Of a stretch of 64,000 nucleotides of DNA, positions 34,328-42,654 are shown in pieces (within the stretch, counting starts at the first letter, position 1; the number at the start of each line of letters is the position of its first letter). Made by a program: the position numbers and the translations under genes. This stretch comes from JAHDDW01 sp964648795 (GTDB lineage: Bacteria; Actinomycetota; Acidimicrobiia; Acidimicrobiales; SZUA-35): positions 1 through 64,000 of the forward strand of contig CAZYMB010000010.1 of assembly GCA_964648795.1 (NCBI GenBank), in the 5' to 3' direction. The notes below the pieces were generated by a model. That model did not search any database, was not told the DNA's origin, and saw nothing but the letters and a program-made list of their open reading frames with translations.

Positions 34328-35644
34328 ATGGAAATAGCTAGACGTAAGCTCAGCTATTGGAAAGACTCAGGTCGCCTTATTTGCATTGCTGACAAGTCTC
34401 AACTAACAACGGTTGAAGCGCAGCAAATGATCTCACATACTCTGGGCGATTCTCAAACTCACATCACAGACAGCCTTGACAACTTAGATCCGGCGGCTTC
34501 GATCATATACATGGCCAGTAGTGCCGACTGGTCAGAGCTGAACGGCACTTCGCTTGTTCCACCAGTTAATCGACTGGAAGTTGACCTGGCAAAGCTACAA
34601 ACAAACCTGGAACGACTATCTCAACGCTCCCCTGGCGAGGTTGTAGCAATGGTGAAAGCAAATGCTTACGGACACGGGATGGTTGAGGTAGCTCGGTTCG
34701 TCGACACGATTCCTGCGGTTAGCCACCTTGGGGTCGCAACAATTCAAGAGGGATTAACACTAAAGCGTGGCGGAGTCTCAACTGAGGTATTGGTTACTTA
34801 TCCAACTGTTGCCGAGGTGCCACAGCTTTACAAAGAAGAGCTAACTATAGCGGTAGGCAGCTTGGAGCTTTTGCAAGCGCTGATAGAAACAGGACTATCC
34901 GTTACCGTTCACCTTGATATCGATACTGGATTCCACCGAAGCGGATTTTCTCATGGCGAGCTTTTACACGTCAAAGAGTTATTGTCCGGCTCTAATCTAA
35001 ATTTGGCTGGCGTTATGACGCACCTATCGTGCGCAGATGAAGAAGGCAAAGAAAGTTTGAATCGGTCCCAGGTTGAACGCTTTCAGAAAGCCTCAGACTT
35101 CTTCGACGGTGACATATTGCGCCATATTGGCAACACTGCCGCCAGCCTGCTATGGAACGAAGGCGGGTGGAGCCCAATACGTCCTGGGATCGGGATCTAT
35201 GGTCTACACCCGAGCCGACTAACTGAAAACCATATAGAGCTAGAGCCAGTAGCGAAACTACGTTCTGAGATAATCCAAGTTATTGATGTTCCTGGTGGCG
35301 AGCCAGTCGGCTATGGGGCTACATGGACTGCGCCAGCTGCTGGTGCTCGAATAGGTTTAGTGCCAAATGGTTATGGAGACGGAATCCCTCGTTCACTTAG
35401 CAATAACTTGGTTGTACAAGTTGGCAAAGACAACGTTGAGCTAGTTGGCCGGGTGTCTATGGACTCGTTTACTTTGAACATCACTAACCACCCTGAGTTG
35501 GGAATTGGCGACGCAGTGACCGTTTATTCGGACGAAACAGCTACGTTAAACTCAGTCGATTCAATAGCCCAAGCCTGTGGAACCATCAACTACGAGGTAG
35601 CAACTCACCTAGCAGAAAGACTCTGTCGGACATATAGTTTCTAG
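34328..35644 (+). CDS. alr: Alanine racemase with an unusual N-terminal extension
   Basis: PLP enzyme making D-alanine for peptidoglycan. The core starts near residue 82; AMVKANAYGHG carries the PLP lysine (Lys110), VPNGYGDGIPRSL the catalytic-tyrosine region, and GRVSMDSF and GDAVTVYSD the C-terminal beta domain. The protein has about 80 residues ahead of the normal start, without a domain I recognise. The ATG touches the stop of the GGDEF-like gene with no ribosome site, so coupling is expected; an internal ATG at 34511 would remove most of the extension. The coding pattern looks continuous, so I keep the long form. Confidence 0.9.
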   Translation: MEIARRKLSYWKDSGRLICIADKSQLTTVEAQQMISHTLGDSQTHITDSLDNLDPAASIIYMASSADWSELNGTSLVPPVNRLEVDLAKLQTNLERLSQRSPGEVVAMVKANAYGHGMVEVARFVDTIPAVSHLGVATIQEGLTLKRGGVSTEVLVTYPTVAEVPQLYKEELTIAVGSLELLQALIETGLSVTVHLDIDTGFHRSGFSHGELLHVKELLSGSNLNLAGVMTHLSCADEEGKESLNRSQVERFQKASDFFDGDILRHIGNTAASLLWNEGGWSPIRPGIGIYGLHPSRLTENHIELEPVAKLRSEIIQVIDVPGGEPVGYGATWTAPAAGARIGLVPNGYGDGIPRSLSNNLVVQVGKDNVELVGRVSMDSFTLNITNHPELGIGDAVTVYSDETATLNSVDSIAQACGTINYEVATHLAERLCRTYSF

Positions 35645-35657
35645 ATCAGCCGAACGC

Positions 35658-35663
35658 TAACAT
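35658..35663 (+). promoter_or_regulatory. -10 element of a leaderless promoter
   Basis: TAACAT lies 7 bases before the GTG at 35671; no ribosome binding site is present. Confidence 0.45.
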
Positions 35664-35670
35664 ATCTGAT

Positions 35671-36021
35671 GTGTCAGCAATAACGATTACCGCCCTACTC
35701 ATAGCGTTGCCACTCCTTTTTACCTCGATAGCGAAGCTGGCTAGATTCGGCCAAGCCTCCACTTTAAAGACCCGCTACCGATTTGGGAATATAACTTGGA
35801 ACTTGCTGAGTATCGGAGAGCTTTTAGCTGCCATATTCTTGATAGGAGCTCTAATTACTAGCAGCCCCTGGATTGCTTACCTTGGGACGAGCCTCGCCAT
35901 TGTTGCCGCCATTTATGTGCTGACTAAGCTAGTAGCTGCCCGTGAGTCTCTTCCAAACTACTTGGCGATGACGTCGATCGGCTGCCTTAGCATCGTTCAT
36001 ATGCTCCTGTGGCTCAGCTAG
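35671..36021 (+). CDS. Small four-helix membrane protein, possibly DoxX-like
   Basis: 116 residues with four hydrophobic helices and short basic loops (KLARFGQASTLKTRYRFG after helix one). The size and layout recall DoxX/MauE-type membrane proteins, but no diagnostic residue is seen, so the name is tentative. GTG start without Shine-Dalgarno sequence, 7 bases after a TAACAT -10, so it is probably leaderless. It stands between alanine racemase and a still smaller membrane protein. Confidence 0.6.
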   Translation: MSAITITALLIALPLLFTSIAKLARFGQASTLKTRYRFGNITWNLLSIGELLAAIFLIGALITSSPWIAYLGTSLAIVAAIYVLTKLVAARESLPNYLAMTSIGCLSIVHMLLWLS

Positions 36022-36061
36022 CAAATTAGAAGAAACCCTATTTGGGCGTTCTCAGCAGAGC

Positions 36062-36067
36062 TATGCT
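36062..36067 (+). promoter_or_regulatory. -10 element of a leaderless promoter
   Basis: TATGCT lies 6 bases before the ATG at 36074, with no ribosome binding site between them. Confidence 0.45.
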
Positions 36068-36073
36068 GGCTCA

Positions 36074-36247
36074 ATGGATTTCCTTTCTGACAATTGGCCA
36101 CTGATACTAGCGATTGTGGCAGGTTTATTCTTTGTGTGGAGCCTGGTCAAGAGGGTCATAAAACTCGCTATTTTAGCTGGCCTAGCAGCTGTCGCATTCT
36201 TCTTCATCTGGCCGCTTGTGTCCGATAGCGTCAACTTTTTAGGCTAA
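36074..36247 (+). CDS. 57-residue membrane protein
   Basis: A short gene starting MDFLSDNWPL and ending DSVNFLG. One long hydrophobic segment, or two short helices separated by VKRVIK (about 10-24 and 31-47), makes up nearly the whole protein. Support comes from the uninterrupted hydrophobic frame, the ATG and a TATGCT -10 6 bases ahead (leaderless pattern). It fills an otherwise empty gap of about 270 bases before the AAA ATPase gene. No family recognised. Confidence 0.55.
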   Translation: MDFLSDNWPLILAIVAGLFFVWSLVKRVIKLAILAGLAAVAFFFIWPLVSDSVNFLG

Positions 36248-36255
36248 CTTTTATT

Positions 36256-36289
36256 TCAAAGTGGCTTATTTAGTGCCGATTAGATAGTC
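36256..36289 (+). promoter_or_regulatory. Sigma-28/WhiG-like promoter candidate for the AAA ATPase gene
   Basis: TCAA at 36256 with 15 bases (or CAAA with 14), then GCCGATTA (36275-36282), 7 bases, ATG. The octamer matches GCCGATAA at 7 of 8. Confidence 0.55.
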
Positions 36290-37633
36290 ATGGCGCTTTC
36301 TTATCACGATCTCGAACAGATTCAACCTCCGCGTAGTGTTGCAGACTTGGGAGTTCCAGTTGGAATCGTCGAGGATCTATTCCTTAGGAAGCTCTGTGCA
36401 GCAAGGCACTCGACAATTGGGGACATAGCAACGTCCTTAGGCGTATCGACCATGGTTGGTACTGAAATTGCAGAATCGCTACGAGACAAAAAGCTATTGA
36501 TGTATCAAGGTACCGATGGCCGTGATTACAGAATAACTCCAACCGAAATGGGTATGTCTACAACTGCTGACCGCATGAAGCTCGGTACTCATTCAGGCAT
36601 GATCCCGGTACCGATGCAACAGTACCAAACTCTGGTCGAGCTACAACGGTCAGACCTTGAAGTGAGCCGTGACTCTATACAAAAGGCCTTTCGATCGATG
36701 ATCGTCGAGGACTACATCTTGGATCAAGTTGGGCCAGCGATGACAAGTTCTGGAGCTGTGTTGTTGTACGGCCCATCGGGAACTGGCAAATCGACAATCT
36801 CAGAAAAACTCATCGAGCTCTACGATGATGTTATAGCAATCCCCCGCTACGTTATTGCTGATGACCAAATCATCTCAGTCTTTGATCCATCCGTTCACAG
36901 TCCTGTCGAAGATCAACCAGACGGTCTCGACCCTAGATTCGTTATATGTCGCAGACCAATCGTTATTGTTGGCGGTGAGCTTGAGTTGAAAATGCTTGAG
37001 CTACAGTATGACTCGCTTTCCGGTATCTCGCAGGCCCCAATTCATATGATGGCCAACAACGGAATACTACTGATTGACGACTTTGGTCGACAAGCCTTTC
37101 GCCCAGCACAGCTTCTTAACCGTTGGATTCTTCCACTGGCCTCAGGTGTTGACTATTTACAAAACAAGAGTGGTTCTAAGCTGACAATACCATTTGCAAT
37201 GAAGCTCATATTCTCCACAAACATTGAGCCAGCAAAGCTGGGCGACGAGGCGTTCTTAAGGCGTCTTCGTTCCAAGATATTTGTTGGGCCATGTAGCCGA
37301 AATAGCTTCGACTGGATCATCGAGAAGGTTGCAGCGAACAATGGTCTGGTAGTTCAGGAACAATCCAAAGATTGGATTGCCTCAATCTGTCAGAGTTACT
37401 TAGGGGAATTGCGCCCTTACATAGCTGTCGATATTTGTGAACTGGCGGTCGATGTTGCCCGTTATGAAGGATCAGATCTTATTCTGACCGAGTCGCTCAT
37501 AGCTAAGGTGGCTGACTTGTTCTTTGTTAAGGACGCTAGTAGCTCACCAAAGAAGATGCCTCAATTTAACGCTCCAATGCTTGATAATGCCGAGAGCCAA
37601 CTAGTCGCTCCACAGGGTGACAGACGAGGCTAG
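36290..37633 (+). CDS. AAA family ATPase with winged-helix front domain
   Basis: 447 residues. A winged-helix region (about 20-85: KLCAARHSTIGDIATSLGVS) is followed by a linker and an AAA core: Walker A YGPSGTGKST near 160, Walker B GILLIDDFGRQ near 263, sensor FSTNIEP and an arginine-finger-like FLRRLRSKI. This family of ATPases is widespread in bacteria but without a settled role. No ribosome site is visible; the ATG lies 7 bases from a sigma-28-like -10. It stands alone, followed by a possible terminator. Confidence 0.8.
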   Translation: MALSYHDLEQIQPPRSVADLGVPVGIVEDLFLRKLCAARHSTIGDIATSLGVSTMVGTEIAESLRDKKLLMYQGTDGRDYRITPTEMGMSTTADRMKLGTHSGMIPVPMQQYQTLVELQRSDLEVSRDSIQKAFRSMIVEDYILDQVGPAMTSSGAVLLYGPSGTGKSTISEKLIELYDDVIAIPRYVIADDQIISVFDPSVHSPVEDQPDGLDPRFVICRRPIVIVGGELELKMLELQYDSLSGISQAPIHMMANNGILLIDDFGRQAFRPAQLLNRWILPLASGVDYLQNKSGSKLTIPFAMKLIFSTNIEPAKLGDEAFLRRLRSKIFVGPCSRNSFDWIIEKVAANNGLVVQEQSKDWIASICQSYLGELRPYIAVDICELAVDVARYEGSDLILTESLIAKVADLFFVKDASSSPKKMPQFNAPMLDNAESQLVAPQGDRRG

Positions 37634-37640
37634 TAGCCTC
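37626..37640 (+). terminator. Possible short terminator hairpin after the AAA ATPase gene
   Basis: The perfect inverted repeat GAGGCTA-G-TAGCCTC overlaps the stop codon and is followed by ATCTTT and, further on, a pyrimidine-rich stretch. The effective stem is short, so this is a weak candidate. Confidence 0.3.
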
Positions 37641-37711
37641 ATCTTTGGCTCAGCTCTTCTTCTTTTGAGAGTCTCTGCTACAATTTTGCACGGTCATCAA
37701 TTGGAGCCTAT

Positions 37712-38728
37712 GTGAAGCTTGTAATCCAAATACCGTGCCTAAATGAAGAAGAGCAGCTGCCTGAGACTTTGGCTCAATTGCCTAGGCAAGTCCCTGGCGT
37801 GACCAGCGTTGAATGGATGGTCATTGACGATGGTTCGACTGACACAACTGTTGCGAAGGCACTTGAGAACGGCGTAGACCATGTGGTTAAGCTTCCTAAG
37901 AATAAGGGTTTGGCATACGCTTTCCAGGCAGGCCTTGACGCTGCGCTTAAAATTGGTGCCGACATTATCGTCAATACTGATGCTGACAATCAATATGATG
38001 CGTCCTGCATAGCTGACTTAGTAGAACCAATCGTAAGCAAGGACGCAGAACTAGTGATCGGTGAGCGTGACTTACGAAATCATCAAGAGTTCTCTTCAGT
38101 TAAGATCCGCCTACAACTCTTCGGCAGTTGGGTCGTTCGCAAAGCTTCAGCCACCGATGTTGGCGACGCCACAACTGGGTTTCGGGCTTATAGTCGTGAA
38201 GCAGCTATTGGCTTGGCTGTCGTCAACAACTACACCTACACCATTGAGTCAATAATCCAGGCTGGTAAGTCCAACACAGCCATAAAGAGCGTACCTATTA
38301 GAACTAATCCAAAGACTCGCGATTCAAGACTGTTTGGCTCGATGTGGGGCTACGTCAGACGCAACGCAGTCACTATTACTCGAGCGTTCGCAGCCTATGA
38401 ACCACTAAAATTCTTCGGTCGAGCTGCCGCAGTTCTCCTGATTGCAGCAATTGTCAGCTTCGTGCCATTCCTTTGGGACTGGGTAAGGACAGGCGATACC
38501 AACGGCCACCTTCAATCAATAATCTTGGGAGCAATTCTGACACTTGGCTCTATGCAGCTCTTCTCCATCGGAGTTCTCGCAGATCTAATCTATTCAAACC
38601 GGGTCATTACCCAGAGAGCGTTGGAGAAACTACGCCGGATTGAACTTGAAACTCGGGTTCAACCTAGCGACTATCTGGATCTAACTGAACTGGAAAATAG
38701 TCCTGAGGCTAAGACCGTTAGCTCCTAG
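37712..38728 (+). CDS. Membrane-anchored GT2 glycosyltransferase (polyprenyl-phosphate sugar synthase-like)
   Basis: 338 residues. The N-terminal GT-A domain has QIPCLNEEEQLPETL, VIDDGSTDTT, NTDADNQYD (the DxD metal site) and GFRAYSREA. Two membrane helices at about 235-255 and 270-292 close the protein, as in polyprenyl-phosphate mannose/glucose synthases and related transferases that load sugars onto lipid carriers. The GTG start has TTGGAG ahead; a TACAAT -10 lies about 30 bases upstream. It converges with the next gene, overlapping by 11 bases. Confidence 0.85.
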   Translation: MKLVIQIPCLNEEEQLPETLAQLPRQVPGVTSVEWMVIDDGSTDTTVAKALENGVDHVVKLPKNKGLAYAFQAGLDAALKIGADIIVNTDADNQYDASCIADLVEPIVSKDAELVIGERDLRNHQEFSSVKIRLQLFGSWVVRKASATDVGDATTGFRAYSREAAIGLAVVNNYTYTIESIIQAGKSNTAIKSVPIRTNPKTRDSRLFGSMWGYVRRNAVTITRAFAAYEPLKFFGRAAAVLLIAAIVSFVPFLWDWVRTGDTNGHLQSIILGAILTLGSMQLFSIGVLADLIYSNRVITQRALEKLRRIELETRVQPSDYLDLTELENSPEAKTVSS

Positions 38729-40406
38729 CGACACTCAAATAATCGTGCTCCGCAGGCCAGACTCGTGCCTGAAACTTGCCTTCGCCTGATCGCTCTAGGT
38801 GCTCCACTACTTTCATGCTTGGTTCTGGATATTCTTCAAAACTTTGGACACGATAGTTAGGGTTCATATAGGGATCGACATAAAGAATTGGTTTCCACCT
38901 CTGGTGCATGAACTGAATTTCGTAGTCGGCTACCTTGGGGTCTCTCGAACTAGACTCATGATGCAGAACAGTCGTGGCACAATCAACAACTGAACCGTAG
39001 CCAGCCTTTGTTAACTTAAAGCAAAGATCTATATCGTTGTACGCAAGCGGTAGTTCTTCGGTAAACCCACCAACTTCATCAAACTTTAGGCGAGTCACAG
39101 CGAGACAGGCCCCGGTAACGGCCAGACACGAAGTAGCTAGGCTTAGTGAATTTGCCTTTCCAGGGTTGTCCGGCGAGGCATTCCTGTACCTGTGTGCTAC
39201 TTCTCCTTTGCTCCCCCAGACGCCAGCATGGTTAATTACGCCATCACCGAACAGAAGCTTGACTCCGACTGCACCTATCTCTGGGCGTCCTGCATACATG
39301 ATCATTCGTTCAATCCAGTTTGATTGCACGATCTCTGTATCGTCGTTGTGGAAGATCAAGAAGTGTCCTGAGGAATTGGCAGCGCCTAAGTTACAGGCTT
39401 TGGAGAAGTTAAATTCTCTTTCATCTTTCACCAATTTGACTCGTCCAATTGCATCCAGCTCTTCCAGGTACTTGGCTTGCTCGAGATCCGACTTGGCGTC
39501 AATCACGACAATAATTTCGTAGTTACTATATGAAGAGTTATCGAGGATGCTTTGCACGGCTAGGTCAACTAGCACTCTTCGCTCGCCTCTCACAATGCGT
39601 GTGCTGAAACCAGTTGGGATGACTATAGAAACTAACGGCTCTATATCTAGCTGGGGCTCGATCTCTGTGACTCCAAAGATTTTACCCTTCCGAGCGTTTG
39701 CTGGAAACTTTGTACGCTTGAGATGGTCTGATACGGCACGAACTCCGGCATCGTACGCCCAACTTTTTGAATCGATGTTAAGCGCTGTTGAAGTCGGCGA
39801 TTCTCGCCAATGATAGAGAATCTGAGGAATATGCATTACTCGGCGAGCCTGCTCGGCAACACGCAACGCTATGTCGTGGTCTTGTGAACCATCCATTTCG
39901 GAACGAAAGCCACCTATATGTTGAGCAATCTCACGTCGAATTACAAGAAGATGTCCTAGATACATTTGTTGACGAAGACGTGCCATGGAGAAGCCCGGCT
40001 TGAAGTATGGGTCACGGCGCTCTCCTGTGTCGTGAGCGAGGTGGTCTTCATCTGAGAACGCTAGGTCCACGTCAGAGAACCGGTTTATCTCCCACGCCAT
40101 TGTTCCGAGAGCATGGGGCGCCAACGTGTCATCGTTATCCAGCAGTGCTATGAATTCTCCCTGGGCGTGTTCTAGAGCAGTGTTAGTTGCTGCTGAGATA
40201 CCCCCGTTTTGTTTGTTGAAAACTACTTTGAATGGGCTTTTTAAATTGGAAAGGATTCTTGTGATTTCTGGTGGCTGTGGGCCATCGGCAACCAGAATAT
40301 GTTCGAACTCGGTTGTGGTTTGTGCCTTCACTGATGCAATGCACTCTTTTAGATGCTGTGGCTCTGGTTTATAGACCGGTGTCAGAATTGAGAACTGAGG
40401 AGACAT
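38718..40406 (-). CDS. Glycosyltransferase with two GT2 domains
   Basis: 562 residues, soluble. The first GT-A domain (about 1-235) has SILTPVYKPEPQHL, LLDNDDTLAP and DGSQDHDIALR. The second (about 255-520) has VSIVIPTGFSTR, IFHNDDTEIV (metal site), GGFTEELPLAYNDIDLCFK and HHESSSR. Tandem GT2 proteins of this type extend O-antigen or wall polysaccharides, rhamnan-type among them. The acceptor is unknown. It lies 7 bases after the RNA methyltransferase gene on the same strand. Confidence 0.85.
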   Translation of the reverse strand: MSPQFSILTPVYKPEPQHLKECIASVKAQTTTEFEHILVADGPQPPEITRILSNLKSPFKVVFNKQNGGISAATNTALEHAQGEFIALLDNDDTLAPHALGTMAWEINRFSDVDLAFSDEDHLAHDTGERRDPYFKPGFSMARLRQQMYLGHLLVIRREIAQHIGGFRSEMDGSQDHDIALRVAEQARRVMHIPQILYHWRESPTSTALNIDSKSWAYDAGVRAVSDHLKRTKFPANARKGKIFGVTEIEPQLDIEPLVSIVIPTGFSTRIVRGERRVLVDLAVQSILDNSSYSNYEIIVVIDAKSDLEQAKYLEELDAIGRVKLVKDEREFNFSKACNLGAANSSGHFLIFHNDDTEIVQSNWIERMIMYAGRPEIGAVGVKLLFGDGVINHAGVWGSKGEVAHRYRNASPDNPGKANSLSLATSCLAVTGACLAVTRLKFDEVGGFTEELPLAYNDIDLCFKLTKAGYGSVVDCATTVLHHESSSRDPKVADYEIQFMHQRWKPILYVDPYMNPNYRVQSFEEYPEPSMKVVEHLERSGEGKFQARVWPAEHDYLSVARS

Positions 40407-40413
40407 GATCGGT

Positions 40414-41433
40414 CTAGTCTAGCCGAGGTGACTTGGCACAGGTCACTACAGTTTCGATATGTTGTGTGCCTGGAAACATGTCGAAACAGCGTGCCTTTAC
40501 CGGTTGCAAGCCCTGGGAAGCCAGGACTTCTAAATCTGGAGCCAGTGTCTCCGGATTGCAACTGATATAGATGAGAGCACGATCTACTAGGGGCTCAATC
40601 AGTTCGGCTGTTTCTTTTAGTCCCGCACGGCCAGGGTTAACAATTGCAAGATCAGTAGTTCGCAGCCTGGCGATGTTTTCTTCGACGGGGCCATCAAAGA
40701 CTTCCACGTGAACTCCAAGCTGATCCTTAGCTGCAGTACATGCAAATGTATTGACCTCAACTAGTTGTGCACTAGTTAGGTAGTGGTCGAGAGTGTGAGT
40801 GTAAGGCCCGAAACCAGAGAACAGATCTAAAAGACTGAAGCTTTCGCTGAAGAGACTTTCAGCTTCTTGTTGTAGATAGAACAGGATTCGCCGCATCACT
40901 GGTTGGTTAACTTGAACAAAGCTACGGAGCGGAACGTCAACGAAAGTGCCTTCGAGTAGTTCGTAAGTTAATGACTGTGGTTTCGAGCTAGGAGTATCTA
41001 ATACCCAACTCTTATCAAGAGCACGCTTCAGGCCATTCACGTCAAAGTCGAATACTGTACGTAAACCTATACGATCATCTGCATCGGATACTCGCAGTTC
41101 GATCGCTCCTGATACTCCAATAAGTTCAGGTGCAGCCTTTGTTTGTTCAATTAGTTGTGCCGCTGCTTGAAAAAGCGAATCATTTAACACTGCACAACCG
41201 TTTTTCTTCAGCGTATTAAAGAAGTCGATTCTGCCATCTACGCAAGCCATTCGAATACGGGAGCGATACCCAAGCTGGCGCATCCGCGGCTTTTCATAAC
41301 AAGGCGTGATATCAATACCGACATTAGCGAACAGCCCCTTAACAGTGGCAACCTTACCTTCAAGTTCTAGAACAGAATCCAAATCTAGATTTGGGCAACC
41401 ACCACATTGTGTTTGTACTGCACAGATCTGCAT
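40414..41433 (-). CDS. RlmC/RlmD/TrmA-family RNA (uracil-5) methyltransferase, no TRAM domain
   Basis: 339 residues, shorter than the usual 400-450 because the N-terminal TRAM RNA-binding domain is absent. Iron-sulfur cysteines are Cys4, Cys10, Cys13 (VQTQCGGCPNLD) and probably Cys80 (KKNGCAVLN). The SAM domain has LLDLFSGFGPYT, VNPGRAGL and the catalytic cysteine in ISCNPETLA; DMFPGTQHIETV is the family end. It should make m5U in rRNA or tRNA; which site cannot be told. 37 bases from the unknown gene upstream. Confidence 0.85.
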   Translation of the reverse strand: MQICAVQTQCGGCPNLDLDSVLELEGKVATVKGLFANVGIDITPCYEKPRMRQLGYRSRIRMACVDGRIDFFNTLKKNGCAVLNDSLFQAAAQLIEQTKAAPELIGVSGAIELRVSDADDRIGLRTVFDFDVNGLKRALDKSWVLDTPSSKPQSLTYELLEGTFVDVPLRSFVQVNQPVMRRILFYLQQEAESLFSESFSLLDLFSGFGPYTHTLDHYLTSAQLVEVNTFACTAAKDQLGVHVEVFDGPVEENIARLRTTDLAIVNPGRAGLKETAELIEPLVDRALIYISCNPETLAPDLEVLASQGLQPVKARCFDMFPGTQHIETVVTCAKSPRLD

Positions 41434-41470
41434 AGGTCAAGCCTAGTTGCTCCTCACAGTTGCAGAGGTT

Positions 41471-42517
41471 CTAGCGTCCCGGTGTTACACCTTGTCGCGC
41501 AGGTTCTGGCACCAGGGTCTCCGCTGGAATAACGTTCGCACCAGTCTGGGCTTGGAAGCTTTGCAAGCGATCAATGGCGGACACAATATCGGCTCGACCT
41601 ATCTCAACGGCTTCACCGGTTGCGTTTCCAAGACGAGAAAGCAGATCGTTTCTCAACGCATCAAGGCTGGAATTAGCCCCTGTGCCAACGATAATTAGGT
41701 TACCTCCGCTTAGACTAACAGTTGGCGCTAGTTCTCCTTCTTGGTAGCCCAGCTGACTTTCCAGAAGACCTATCGTCTGAGTTAAGACTCCCGCAGTCTG
41801 CGCAGCTTGGGCCAAGGTAATAACAGTTGGAGCTTCCGCAACTGCTGGTGCAGTTTCTGGGAACGCCTGAGGAGCTGCAGTATCTGTGTTCTGGTTGACA
41901 TTGCCAGTTTGCAGACTGATCAAACCCTGACGCACTTCAATGAGAGCCGCTTGGCTCTGCGGGCTGATCTGTAGATCGATATCATTGATCCAACCACGAC
42001 TCTCTAGGCGGTTGACTCGATTCACCCATTCGTTAATCGCTCCATTAGATATTTGTGCTGGATCTCCGGAGAGGTTATCTACCGGCCAATCTCTTGCTGC
42101 AAGCGTATTTACAGCCGTGGTAAAATTGTCAATGTTGAATGGTAAGCCTGGATTGGTTGGAGTAGCTGCAGGGGCTGTACCTGGGAAAGCCTGTGCCTGG
42201 TCTGTGACCTCTGGTACTTCATTTCTAGAATCACACTGATCTGTTCCCTGCCATGGACTGTTTGGAGCGCAATCCCAGGCTCTACCAGTTGGTGCTGTAC
42301 CTGGATTGTTGTTGTCGACACCTGCATTTCCATTTCCATTTCCATTTCCGAGAAATGCTGAACCTAAATCTGCTGATTGTTCAAAAACCGAGTCGGTCGT
42401 GTTAGCTACTACGCCGATGGCTGGAGGAATCTGAGCAAGGTTTTGACCGCCCGTTGCATAAAGATCTAATGCAGCTAGTACTAGCGCACCTTTACCAATC
42501 ATGTCCCAATCTGCCAT
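41471..42517 (-). CDS. Unknown Ala/Thr/Pro-rich protein with Gly-Asn repeat
   Basis: 348 residues. An Ala/Leu-rich N-terminal helix (about 8-22) is followed by a Gly-Asn repeat (GNGNGNGN near residue 58), a cysteine-containing segment and two similar blocks (QAFPGTAPA and QAFPETAPA) separating helical regions. The C-terminal third has two short helix-rich units. No family recognised; surface or periplasmic location is plausible but no clear cleavable signal is seen. Start ATG with AAGGTGGTGG ahead, and the CCTGTACACT element shared with the pilin-like genes upstream. Confidence 0.6.
   Translation of the reverse strand: MADWDMIGKGALVLAALDLYATGGQNLAQIPPAIGVVANTTDSVFEQSADLGSAFLGNGNGNGNAGVDNNNPGTAPTGRAWDCAPNSPWQGTDQCDSRNEVPEVTDQAQAFPGTAPAATPTNPGLPFNIDNFTTAVNTLAARDWPVDNLSGDPAQISNGAINEWVNRVNRLESRGWINDIDLQISPQSQAALIEVRQGLISLQTGNVNQNTDTAAPQAFPETAPAVAEAPTVITLAQAAQTAGVLTQTIGLLESQLGYQEGELAPTVSLSGGNLIIVGTGANSSLDALRNDLLSRLGNATGEAVEIGRADIVSAIDRLQSFQAQTGANVIPAETLVPEPARQGVTPGR
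42325..42348. repeat. Hexanucleotide tandem repeat (CATTTC)4
   Basis: Four perfect copies of a 6-base unit inside the unknown 348-residue gene, coding for the Gly-Asn repeat. Copy-number change would keep the frame and alter only linker length. Confidence 0.8.
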
Positions 42518-42544
42518 TATCCACCACCTTTTTCCGCCCGTATC

Positions 42545-42554
42545 AGTGTACAGG
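42545..42554 (-). promoter_or_regulatory. Shared decamer containing a -10, before the 348-residue gene
   Basis: CCTGTACACT on the minus strand, about 28 bases before the ATG at 42517; TACACT may be the -10. Identical to the decamer at 25265-25274. The rest of the 137-base gap up to 42655 shows no gene or strong terminator. Confidence 0.4.
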
Positions 42555-42654
42555 TATATAGAGAGGTCTAGGTGGGTAAGCTATCCCCATGAGCAGAGCG
42601 ATTTCCTAGCGTAAGGCACACTAAATCAGCCCTATTTCCGGTTGGAGCGTCTCT

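Noticed and set aside
38799..40374. Several open frames on the plus strand inside the double-GT2 gene
   Set aside because: They are antisense to a well-supported glycosyltransferase, lack ribosome sites and show no recognisable motif.
42325..42348. CRISPR-like or phase-variable repeat
   Set aside because: The unit is six bases, in frame and inside a gene; it can only alter linker length.
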